This document shows, one piece after another, positions 31,088 through 37,351 of a stretch of DNA of 37,351 nt. A program made the translations under genes and the position numbers. The stretch is from an uncultured Lachnospiraceae bacterium (GTDB lineage Bacteria; Bacillota; Clostridia; Lachnospirales; Lachnospiraceae): contig CAJUKV010000033.1 in assembly GCA_910587305.1 (NCBI GenBank), forward strand, positions 1-37,351, in the 5' to 3' direction. Within the stretch, counting starts at the first letter, position 1. Each line of letters opens with the position of its first letter. Under the pieces are notes generated by a model. That model saw only the letters and a program-made list of their open reading frames with translations, was not told the DNA's origin and searched no databases.

Positions 31088-32821
31088 TCAGTCTGCGAAC
31101 AGAATGTTGCGATAAGCCCGGTAAGCGGAAGGAATCGGGTACTTGTCCCTTATCTGTCCGGGCTCTGCAAAAATCATGCCGGCTTTATGCTTTTTCTTTG
31201 CCAGTTCATCCACTCTGAGCGCATACCCAATCATATGCCATTCTTTATGGGTAAAAATATGCTTGCTTTCCGGTAGCCGTTCGATTTTAATGACGGATAG
31301 CCCTTCCTTTTTCAAATAAGCAAGGACCTGCCTGTCCGAAAGATGTCCCTCCAAACAGGGGAATTCATACATGCCTGCAAGGAGCCCACGTTCCGGACGC
31401 TTTAGAAGGGCTACCCTCGTCTCATCTTTGATGATAAGAACCGTCTTTTCTTCCACCACCCTTGGTTTTTTAGGCGTTTTAAAGGGAAACTCCGTCTCCC
31501 GCCCCTGTATATGGGCGGTGCAGAGCTTCTCCCACGGACAGCATTCACAATAAGGCGTTCCCACCGGGATACAGACCACCGCTCCCAATTCCATGAGAGC
31601 CTGATTGAAGTCTCCCGGCCTCTCCCAGGGCATGTCCCATAACAATTCTTTTTCTATCTGAACCCGGACGGAGGGCTGCGCAATGTCCCGGCCATCCCCC
31701 TTAAGTCTTGCCAGCACCCGGAGCACATTACCGTCCACCGCCGGTACTCTCCTGCCATAGGCAATCGAACTGACCGCCCCGGCGGTATAGCTGCCTATCC
31801 CCGGAAGTTTCATAAGTTCGCTGTAATCCGCAGGCATTTCGCCGTTATAATTTTCCATAATGATACAGGCGGCTTTTTTCAGATTCCTGACTCTGTTATA
31901 ATAGCCCAGCCCCTCCCATAGCTTTAAAAGTTCTTCTTCCCCCGCGCCGGCTAAATGCGCAATATCGGGCAACGCCTCCATAAACCTGTCATAATAAGGC
32001 TTGACGGCCTCGACTCTTGTCTGCTGGAGCATGATTTCCGATACCCACACGCGGTATGGGGTTGCATCCTCCCGCCAGGGCAAAAGGCGCTTTCCTTTCT
32101 CATACCAGTCCAGTAAAGGCTCCGCCGCTGTTTCCATTTCCGTAAGGCGAACCGGTACAGGATTTTGAATTTCCATGGAATCCGGGGTAACCCTGCAGTC
32201 GTAGGCAAGCACTTTAACCCCGGCCTGTCTTGCTTCTATAAGGATATCTGCAAATTCCGGCTGTGTCTTCCGGTTCGGGGTAAAATACTTTACATTTTCC
32301 ATCTGGATTACGAGGATGATATATGCCTCATATCCCTCCTCCATGGCCTCCATGAGCTCCTTTACGTGCTTAACCGCCCGCTCGGAAGGGGCGTCCGGAA
32401 ACAAAACCACGTCGTCCTGTTCTAAGGTAACCCCCTTTACCTCAAGAAACACTTTGCTTTCCGACGTTTCCACATAAAAGTCAAAACGGGAATTTTGGTA
32501 TTTTGTCTCCGGCTTTACCGTTACGGCGTCGTGAAACAGGCCGCCGTTTAAAAGCCACTCCTCCACCGCCTTATTGGGAGCCTGGGAATCCATGTTAATC
32601 ATTCTGTCTCCCTTCCTGACAGCCACCAAATCGTATGCCGTGCTTCTGTCCGGGTTAGCGCTCCTGTTTAAGTAAACCACAGCGTCCTTTGTAAGGAGCT
32701 CCTTACACCGGCCGGTATTTTTCACATGCACCTTTTCACTTTTGCCGCACATGTTTACATATGCGATAAACCTGTTGGGACGGCTTTCAAACCGGCCTTC
32801 CCATATATCATCATATCTCAT
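31088..32821 (-). CDS. mutY: SfsA-MutY fusion: SfsA-type nuclease domain plus A/G-specific adenine DNA glycosylase
   Basis: A single uninterrupted 577-residue frame. Residues 1-228 are a full SfsA protein: an OB-like N-terminal part (GRFESRPNRFIAYV, VHVKNTGRCKELL) and a PD-(D/E)xK-like core with Asp114 in RFDFYV and Glu127-x-Lys129 in FLEVKG. It ends QNPVPVRL. Residues about 230-577 are full-length MutY. Catalytic Glu262 is in SEIMLQQTRVE and the helix-hairpin-helix is LPGIGSYTAGAV (339-350). Catalytic Asp363 is in PAVDGNV and the [4Fe-4S] cysteines are 417, 425, 428 and 434. A Nudix-like 8-oxoG recognition domain holds FTHKEWHM. MutY removes A opposite 8-oxoG; SfsA is a nucleic-acid-binding, nuclease-like protein. 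The start has GAGGGGG eight bases upstream. Joining the two implies a shared DNA-repair or damage-processing step. Confidence 0.95.
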   Translation of the reverse strand: MRYDDIWEGRFESRPNRFIAYVNMCGKSEKVHVKNTGRCKELLTKDAVVYLNRSANPDRSTAYDLVAVRKGDRMINMDSQAPNKAVEEWLLNGGLFHDAVTVKPETKYQNSRFDFYVETSESKVFLEVKGVTLEQDDVVLFPDAPSERAVKHVKELMEAMEEGYEAYIILVIQMENVKYFTPNRKTQPEFADILIEARQAGVKVLAYDCRVTPDSMEIQNPVPVRLTEMETAAEPLLDWYEKGKRLLPWREDATPYRVWVSEIMLQQTRVEAVKPYYDRFMEALPDIAHLAGAGEEELLKLWEGLGYYNRVRNLKKAACIIMENYNGEMPADYSELMKLPGIGSYTAGAVSSIAYGRRVPAVDGNVLRVLARLKGDGRDIAQPSVRVQIEKELLWDMPWERPGDFNQALMELGAVVCIPVGTPYCECCPWEKLCTAHIQGRETEFPFKTPKKPRVVEEKTVLIIKDETRVALLKRPERGLLAGMYEFPCLEGHLSDRQVLAYLKKEGLSVIKIERLPESKHIFTHKEWHMIGYALRVDELAKKKHKAGMIFAEPGQIRDKYPIPSAYRAYRNILFAD

Positions 32822-32835
32822 TCGTTATCCCCCTC

Positions 32836-32890
32836 GCGTCATTCGTCAAATGCCCGTGCAGGCACGGCATTTGGCTCATTGCTCACAGGA
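32836..32890. repeat. Family D repeat overlapping a stop codon
   Basis: CATTCGTCAAATGCCC and GGCATTTGGCTCATTGCTCACAGGAA with AAATGCC/GGCATTT arms. Its right end covers the last codons and stop codon of the toroid protein gene at 32876, so the repeat may have replaced the original gene end. Confidence 0.65.
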
Positions 32891-33775
32891 ATAAAAAAGT
32901 AGTTTTTCAAGCGTAACTCTCGGCCGCCAGTTTTTCCTTGCCTGCTCAAATTCAGGATATTGGGTGTACCACTGCCAGGTGATATCATATCCCCCATCTT
33001 CCTTTTGCAGACGTCCCAGCGCCCTTTTCTCCGCTTCTATTAGCGGCCTGATCTTTGGTGTAATAAATTCCGGATAAATGCCTGGGAAAATATCGGACGG
33101 CGCCGTGGCATATTCCACGCCGTATTTTTCTGTCTCCTTACAGATGACATCATCAATTTTCTTTCGGATTAGCTCCGCCAAATATTCCGGATTTATCACT
33201 TCGCAAATATTGTTCTGCCTTAATAACTCATAAGCCAGTAAATAGCATTTCAGCTCATCGCCGTTTATTTCCTCGCTTTCTTCCAAATGTTTCATTCCTT
33301 CCCTCATGATATCCTTATATAATGCTCTCTCATTCCCATAGCAGACCATGAACGCCGCCAGGGACATAGTCGGATTAAACCCGCTAATTCCATCGCTTTC
33401 ATTCTTTTCCCACCAGATTGCATGGGGATAATCCTTGTTGCTGTCTATTGCAAACAGCCAGCGTTTTTTATCTTCGTCAAAAGAATCATGGGAATCCAGA
33501 TATTTTACAATCCTTTTTACCATATCCGAATCCTTCACAAGGGCTCCTGTCCGGTAAAGAGTAATAATGGCGTCATTTGTCGCAATGGGGCTTGAAGCAG
33601 GATTGACAAAATCCGGTTCAAGCCCATTTCCGAACCCGCCGTCTTTATTTTGGTATTTTGCCAGTTCTGCGATTACCTTTTGATTTGACCGGTTTTCAAA
33701 ATAATATTGATAGACAGCCAAATCTACGGGTCGTGCATTTTGTAAAATAAACTGTTTTGCAGCATTCTTATTCAT
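32876..33775 (-). CDS. Alpha/alpha-toroid (prenyltransferase/terpene cyclase-like) protein of unknown function
   Basis: 299 residues, almost entirely helical. QxxDGG-type repeats typical of the (alpha/alpha)6 toroid fold are present: KYQNKDGGFGNGLEPD at about 40-55 and LQKEDGGYDITWQWYTQYPEFEQ at about 260-282. The intervening helices are SPIATNDAIITLYRTGA, NPTMSLAAFM and CYLLAYELLRQ. The catalytic DxDD of cyclases and the zinc ligands of protein prenyltransferases are not evident, so it is probably a non-terpene member of the fold. The Shine-Dalgarno is GGGAAGGAA. It lies just upstream of the SfsA-MutY gene, 55 bp away. Confidence 0.75.
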   Translation of the reverse strand: MNKNAAKQFILQNARPVDLAVYQYYFENRSNQKVIAELAKYQNKDGGFGNGLEPDFVNPASSPIATNDAIITLYRTGALVKDSDMVKRIVKYLDSHDSFDEDKKRWLFAIDSNKDYPHAIWWEKNESDGISGFNPTMSLAAFMVCYGNERALYKDIMREGMKHLEESEEINGDELKCYLLAYELLRQNNICEVINPEYLAELIRKKIDDVICKETEKYGVEYATAPSDIFPGIYPEFITPKIRPLIEAEKRALGRLQKEDGGYDITWQWYTQYPEFEQARKNWRPRVTLEKLLFYSCEQ

Positions 33776-33844
33776 ATCTGTTCCTTCCCAATTTCGATTG
33801 TTATTTTATGGCTTTGTAATTAACGTGATTAAATTAACTGTAAA

Positions 33845-34777
33845 TTACGGGTCGCGTTTATTAACCTGTCTGTCGTTTTGTTTATAAGGCACCCTTGCGG
33901 CCAGCACCACCTCCGAGGCGGGCGTTGTATGTACGGCCTGATCGTCAAAAAAGATATGTGCGCCAAAGGCTTTTAAAACATTCCGTTTCGTAATGCCTCC
34001 TAAGAAAAACGCTTCGTCAATCCTCACATTCCATGCACGCAATGTTCTGATTACACGCTCATGTGCAGGGGCGCTCCGCGCCGTGACAAGGGCAGTCCGT
34101 ATGGGAGCCTGCTCCGGTGAAAATTCGCTTTGAATATCGGAAATTGTTTTTAAAAATTTGGCAAAGGGACCCTGTTTTAACGGATTCTCCGCCTGTAGTC
34201 TTTCGTTTTCTTCAAATGCCTCCAACCCCTTTTCTCTGAAAATACGTTCCGATTCATCGGAAAAAAGTACCGCATCCCCGTCAAAAGCTATCCGTATCTG
34301 AGTAATTTCTTCCCTGTCCTGATAGCTTCTGATCTCATCGCAGCAAATGATTCCGGCCGCAATCCCGCAATCAATAGCCGCCTGCACGTCTCCTTCATCC
34401 GCTGAAAGATACAAATCCGTATGAAAAGCTAAAAGATAAGGAGCAAGCGACGCTCCGCTGGCCAGCACTGCCCGTGAGATATCCAGTCCATAATGAGCGA
34501 TTGAATTAAAAACCCGCAGAGAGGTATCCGGACTGTTGTGAGACATTATGATAACCTCTACCCTTCCCTCCTGCCCGGGTATCTTGTTGATATTCAGCAA
34601 CGCCTCTATTAGCCTAAACCCATTCCCCGGCGCCAAAAAATCCTTTTCATGCTCCACCTGATATTGACAGTAGGCCTCCACACCCTGGGTACGGAAAATC
34701 TCATTTTCCGCAGTCAAATCAAACAGTGCGCGCGAAGATACTCCGATAACAAGCCTGTTTTCCAAATTGTATGCCAT
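33845..34777 (-). CDS. Cytosolic 5'-nucleotidase (NT5C1-like, PF06189)
   Basis: 310 residues from ATG 34777 with AAAGGAG eight bases upstream; a longer in-frame reading through the repeat upstream is not credible. Family motifs: LVIGVSSRALFDL at the N-terminus, then ENEIFRTQGVEAYCQYQ, IIMSHNSPDTSLRVFNSI, DISRAVLASGASLAPYL and LYLSADEGDVQAAID. FDGDAVLFSDESERIF contains the Asp-x-Asp of the HAD-like active site, and ARSAPAHERVIRTLR with FFLGG..K and HIFFDDQ comes near the end. It hydrolyses nucleoside 5'-monophosphates and probably acts in nucleotide salvage. Single gene. Confidence 0.92.
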   Translation of the reverse strand: MAYNLENRLVIGVSSRALFDLTAENEIFRTQGVEAYCQYQVEHEKDFLAPGNGFRLIEALLNINKIPGQEGRVEVIIMSHNSPDTSLRVFNSIAHYGLDISRAVLASGASLAPYLLAFHTDLYLSADEGDVQAAIDCGIAAGIICCDEIRSYQDREEITQIRIAFDGDAVLFSDESERIFREKGLEAFEENERLQAENPLKQGPFAKFLKTISDIQSEFSPEQAPIRTALVTARSAPAHERVIRTLRAWNVRIDEAFFLGGITKRNVLKAFGAHIFFDDQAVHTTPASEVVLAARVPYKQNDRQVNKRDP

Positions 34778-34854
34778 AATGCGCTCCTTTCTTGCTCTAA
34801 TTACATTCGGTAATTCCCAAATACATGTAAAACCGTATTTATCAGGCAATGACA

Positions 34855-34976
34855 AGTCAAAGACCCCACAGCAAGCTGCTGGGCAAAAGGCCTTCGCGGC
34901 ATTCGCCAAATGTCTAAACCAACCAACGTTTGGCTTTAGGCAGCCGCCCCACTCATTGCTCGCGGAAATAAAATTG
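34855..34976. repeat. Family D repeat in the 5'-nucleotidase upstream region
   Basis: ATTCGCCAAATGTC...CAACGTTTGGCTTTAGGC...CTCATTGCTCGCGGAAATA, longer than other copies. The 34778-35092 gap otherwise shows only the CCCCACAGCAAGC-type hairpin at about 34866 and a possible minus-strand promoter near 34858-34830. No gene was seen. Confidence 0.55.
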
Positions 34977-35092
34977 TCATTTATTTGAGAAGAACATACC
35001 CTCAGGTTTACCGTTTGCAGCGTTTGCTTTTCAATAGGAACCGTTATGGACATAAACCGTTTTTCAATAGAGGCGCGAAATTAAAATTTAAT

Positions 35093-35746
35093 TCACCTTA
35101 AGCGTCTTCCCTCATATCTCTCATAAGTTAACAGGCAGGTTCGCAGCTCTTCATAACGTTCTTCCACATCTCCGTCCCCCACTTCCAAATCCGTGGCTAT
35201 GGCCATAGTGGTAATCATCTCGTTAGTAATACGGTGATGCAGCGCCGAAAGGATATTCAGGCGCTCTCTGTAAGTTCCTGCATCTAAAAAATCCAATACC
35301 AGCGGATCAATATTGAGTTCTTCCTGATTCTTTGTATCCCCGTTCGCAGCATCTTCCTGTCTGCAAATACTCTCCTCTTCATCAGTAACATTTGTTATCG
35401 ATGAAGTATCGGCTTCTTTTTCTTCTTCTGTAATTTCCATAGATGGCGTTATTGATTCTTCTTTTTCCGCCAAGGGCTTATGCCCGGCGCTTCCATACGC
35501 CGGAGCCTCAATCAGTTCCTTTTGAAGCTCAAAGCGGTATTTCTGCACCACATTCGGGTATTTGCTCCTGTCCAGCCTTTCCATAAACATGGAAAGGGGC
35601 CTTACATATACCTCATAGTCCCCGTACAATGCCTGATAAACTACCATGTTTTCCCCGGTTTCACTGTCTTTTGCCAGAGTCACTATTCTATAAAGATTTC
35701 CTTTAAAATGTTTATAAAGCTGCCCAGGCGTTGGAATATTTGACAT
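35093..35746 (-). CDS. DUF1653-domain protein
   Basis: 217 residues. The N-terminal 70 residues are a DUF1653 domain: GQLYKHFKGNLYRIV, AKDSETGENMVVYQALYGDYEVYVRPLSMF. This is a small beta-rich fold found alone in many bacteria with unknown function. The centre (about 90-150) is acidic and low-complexity (EKEESITPSMEITEEEKEADTS), probably disordered. The C-terminal helical part, ILSALHHRITNEMITTMAIATDLEV...YEELRTCLLT, is also seen in long Lachnospiraceae members. The start has GGAGGGAG close to ATG. The promoter is at 35902-35930. Confidence 0.85.
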   Translation of the reverse strand: MSNIPTPGQLYKHFKGNLYRIVTLAKDSETGENMVVYQALYGDYEVYVRPLSMFMERLDRSKYPNVVQKYRFELQKELIEAPAYGSAGHKPLAEKEESITPSMEITEEEKEADTSSITNVTDEEESICRQEDAANGDTKNQEELNIDPLVLDFLDAGTYRERLNILSALHHRITNEMITTMAIATDLEVGDGDVEERYEELRTCLLTYERYEGRRLR

Positions 35747-35784
35747 AGCTCCCTCCTACTTCTGACACACAGACCAAACTCCCC

Positions 35785-35862
35785 GCAGTATTCGTCAACC
35801 GGATACTTTCTATTCACCAAGTATCTGCTTTGCAGCCGCTTGGCTCATTGTCCGCGAGGACA
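35785..35862. repeat. Family D repeat upstream of the DUF1653 gene
   Basis: GTATTCGTCAACCGGATACTTTC...AGTATCTGCTTTGCAGC, then GCTTGGCTCATTGTCCGCGAGGA. The terminal 20 bases match the copies at 32.87 and 34.95 kb. It falls in the 5' leader of the DUF1653 mRNA. Confidence 0.6.
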
Positions 35863-35901
35863 AATGTGTCTAAAATATTTTTATTTTGCATAACCATATC
35901 A

Positions 35902-35930
35902 ATTATAATCCCAGATTTACCTGTTGTCAT
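35902..35930 (-). promoter_or_regulatory. Promoter upstream of the DUF1653 gene
   Basis: ATGACA at 35930-35925 and a perfect TATAAT at 35907-35902, spaced 17 bp. This predicts a leader of about 145 nt that includes the family D hairpin. Confidence 0.7.
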
Positions 35931-35965
35931 GCTTCTTTTGCAATATCTTGATGCTTTAGATAACC

Positions 35966-36000
35966 ATTCAGACTTCGGCTTCATAGTTACTGAACCGTTA
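35966..36000. repeat. Family C repeat fragment
   Basis: CTTCGGCTTCATAGTTACTGAA is identical over 22 bases to the left end of the 3.2-kb copy. The rest is missing. It abuts the stop region of the next minus-strand gene. Confidence 0.65.
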
Positions 36001-36009
36001 CACGCTTTA

Positions 36010-36378
36010 CTATTGAAAGGAAACGCTGCAGTTCTCCATAAGAACCTTTATGTCCTGACACTGCGCCGCAAGCGCGCTTTTTTCCATATTATCAAGGGCT
36101 TCAATTTTCTTATGGTGGATGGTAATTATGTAGCTTCGGGCGCCGTCCGCCTGGGTTATGCTGTTCATCATAACGCCGCTGTTACTGTAGCCCTTCTCCT
36201 CCAGCAGCGCCCTGAGCTCCCTTTCATATTCCTGCTCCTGGGCGCGGTAACTTAATTCCCCTGACCTGCTTAATCTTTTATCCCGGCAATATACAGTGCC
36301 GGAAATGCAAAAGATTATCACAAAAGTCAGCATCACGATAATAATTTTTGTTCCAAAAGATTTCTCTGTGTTTCCCAA
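36010..36378 (-). CDS. Small membrane-anchored hypothetical protein
   Basis: 122 residues from a TTG start at 36378 with AGGAGGGG five bases upstream; no in-frame ATG fits better. A single N-terminal transmembrane segment (about 11-29: IIIVMLTFVIIFCISGTVY) precedes a charged helix (RAQEQEYERELRALLEEKGYSNSGVMMN). A small beta-strand domain with SYIITIHHKKIEALD then ends in VSFQ. The topology suggests an extracytoplasmic domain of about 90 residues. No family is recognised with confidence. Confidence 0.75.
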   Translation of the reverse strand: MGNTEKSFGTKIIIVMLTFVIIFCISGTVYCRDKRLSRSGELSYRAQEQEYERELRALLEEKGYSNSGVMMNSITQADGARSYIITIHHKKIEALDNMEKSALAAQCQDIKVLMENCSVSFQ

Positions 36379-36484
36379 AATGACCCCTCCTATTAAAAAG
36401 CTTATCTTTAGTATAAAGAGTCATATGTACAATAAAAAGGACTCTGTCAGTCCGGAACACAAAAAATTATTTTTTAGTTGAAAA

Positions 36485-37249
36485 TTAACGGAATTTTGTT
36501 TTAATTTGCTTGAGCATATATTCCGCGTACTCTTTTGCCAGGGATTCGTTCATCCGTATGGGTATATTCATTTGATATTCTTTTAAGGCTCCTGTTATCA
36601 AGTCCATATATTTCTCAGGAATATTGGCTTTTCCCCATTCCCCGCCTTCTAATTTTGACAAAATAAGATTGTCTTTCACATAAGCCAAAACCCTGCATAA
36701 ATTGAGAATCATATAAACCGGATTATCCACAATTTCTTCTTCCGCATTCTCTATGTCGCACCAGATGCTATCTAAGTAGTTCTCCCTGCTTACCTCCGAA
36801 AAAACATCCCTTATTTCCCTTCCATAAAGAACCTTACCCCTGTGATAAAGAATTGTAAAATGGGCCGCCAAATCTTTATCTGTCCCTTTCATTTTTTCTA
36901 TATACTCATCAGGATTTGTCCGATACCATATTAAATGTGCATTGGAAAAATGGATTTCAAAGGGAGTCGGATACACAAACGGGCTGCATACTTCCTCCCT
37001 TACAACGCTGAGCTCCAAACCCTTTAAGGGCGCCTGCTCATTAAGCACGACTACCCTGTCCATGTACTGCCTTTTTATCCTGTCTGAGAGCGCCTTTTTT
37101 ATGACAATCAACAAATCAAGGTCGCTTTTTTTGCTGTTAAAGCATCCCATCACCGCAGAACCGTGGAGATAAATCCCTACAAGATTATCTCCTAAAATGT
37201 CTCTGCTCTCCTGCACGAATCTGTCTAAAAAAATTGTGTACTCGTTCAT
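36485..37249 (-). CDS. Nucleotidyltransferase, aminoglycoside adenylyltransferase-like (ANT(9)/ANT(3'')-type, DUF4111)
   Basis: 254 residues, start at 37249 (MNEYTIFLDRF). The nucleotidyltransferase signature GIYLHGSAVMGCFNSKKSDLDLLIV (about 24-48) has the Gly-Ser and Asp-x-Asp metal site. The C-terminal helical domain with NPVYMILNLCRVLAYVKDN, KLEGGEWG and YAEYMLKQI is the DUF4111 part of spectinomycin/streptomycin adenylyltransferases. It could modify an aminoglycoside by AMP transfer, but many chromosomal relatives confer no clear resistance, so activity is not assured. The Shine-Dalgarno GCGGGGGTATAAG comes from the family A repeat directly upstream. Confidence 0.88.
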   Translation of the reverse strand: MNEYTIFLDRFVQESRDILGDNLVGIYLHGSAVMGCFNSKKSDLDLLIVIKKALSDRIKRQYMDRVVVLNEQAPLKGLELSVVREEVCSPFVYPTPFEIHFSNAHLIWYRTNPDEYIEKMKGTDKDLAAHFTILYHRGKVLYGREIRDVFSEVSRENYLDSIWCDIENAEEEIVDNPVYMILNLCRVLAYVKDNLILSKLEGGEWGKANIPEKYMDLITGALKEYQMNIPIRMNESLAKEYAEYMLKQIKTKFR

Positions 37250-37250
37250 T

Positions 37251-37351
37251 CTTATACCCCCGCATACTGCAAGCTGTGCTTGCGGTACTGCCACCGAGTC
37301 GCCCCCACCCGTAAAACGGGTGGCTCGGGACGCGGGCTATAAGCCCGCACT
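37251..37351. repeat. Family A hairpin repeat plus two further hairpins at the right edge
   Basis: 37251-37292 repeats the left-edge unit (CTTATACCCCCGCATACnGCAAGC...GCTTGCGGTACTGCC, nearly identical to 30-72) and supplies the ribosome-binding site of the ANT-like gene. It is followed by CCACCCGTAAAACGGGTGG (37305-37324) and GCGGGCTATAAGCCCGC (37333-37349). The window ends inside this repeat-rich stretch. Confidence 0.75.

Noticed and set aside
34778..35053. 92-residue N-terminal extension of the 5'-nucleotidase
   Set aside because: It passes through a family D repeat. The ATG at 34777 has AAAGGAG at ideal spacing and begins where the family begins.

Overview
The window looks like chromosomal DNA of a low-to-mid G+C Gram-positive anaerobe of the Clostridia, most likely a Lachnospiraceae-type gut bacterium. 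This rests on a T-box riboswitch, a BglG/LicT antiterminator system, strong Shine-Dalgarno sequences, TTG/GTG starts and the protein families present. No 16S or other marker allows a species call. Nearly all genes lie on the minus strand; only the acetyltransferase, the HAD protein, the lipid kinase and the PAP2 protein are on the plus strand.

Layout from left to right. (1) 1-3.3 kb: a duplicated hairpin repeat, a GNAT acetyltransferase, and thrS behind a threonine T-box leader. (2) 3.3-9.5 kb: a large polytopic membrane protein, a PF06541-type membrane protein, two adjacent G3E/CobW-type GTPases (one fused to a DUF1980-like domain, one with a very long His-rich metal-binding stretch) and a TIGR01212 radical SAM protein. 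(3) 9.5-11 kb: a repeat-rich intergenic block, a HAD protein and a 55-residue small gene. (4) 11-18.5 kb: one GlcNAc utilisation operon, promoter > RAT/terminator > licT-like antiterminator > EIIA > ptsI > ptsH > nagE-type EIICB > nagB > nagA. It encodes the whole phosphorelay from PEP to fructose-6-phosphate. Its HPr lacks Ser46, and the antiterminator lacks both PRD2 histidines. (5) 18.6-21.7 kb: a membrane/secreted operon (two large anchored proteins and a 46-residue membrane peptide) behind four direct repeats of exactly 11-bp period. (6) 21.9-23.4 kb: a gene relic, a toxin-antitoxin pair (DUF4258 plus YgiT-type zinc finger) and tRNA-Gly(GCC), with a degraded copy of the tRNA 3' end on the far side of the TA pair. 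(7) 23.5-27.3 kb: a membrane-anchored GH3 beta-N-acetylglucosaminidase that could feed the GlcNAc operon, a 1.2-kb gene-free region holding a candidate structured/noncoding RNA, and glyA. (8) 27.8-37.3 kb: lipid kinase and PAP2 protein, a GT2 glycosyltransferase, a natural SfsA-MutY fusion, an alpha/alpha-toroid protein, a cytosolic 5'-nucleotidase, a DUF1653 protein, a small membrane protein and an ANT-like nucleotidyltransferase.

The intergenic DNA carries at least four families of short interspersed repeats, called A-D here. A is a hairpin whose edge supplies the ribosome-binding site of the next gene. B is a multi-hairpin cassette with GTGTGAAG linkers. C is a MITE-like element of about 135 bp with short terminal inverted repeats. 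D is a short element ending in GGCTCATTGCTCGCGG. The most distinctive items are the self-contained GlcNAc PTS with altered regulatory residues, the SfsA-MutY fusion, the candidate RNA at 25.24-25.61 kb, the 11-bp iterons at 21.7 kb and the CobW-DUF1980 fusion.
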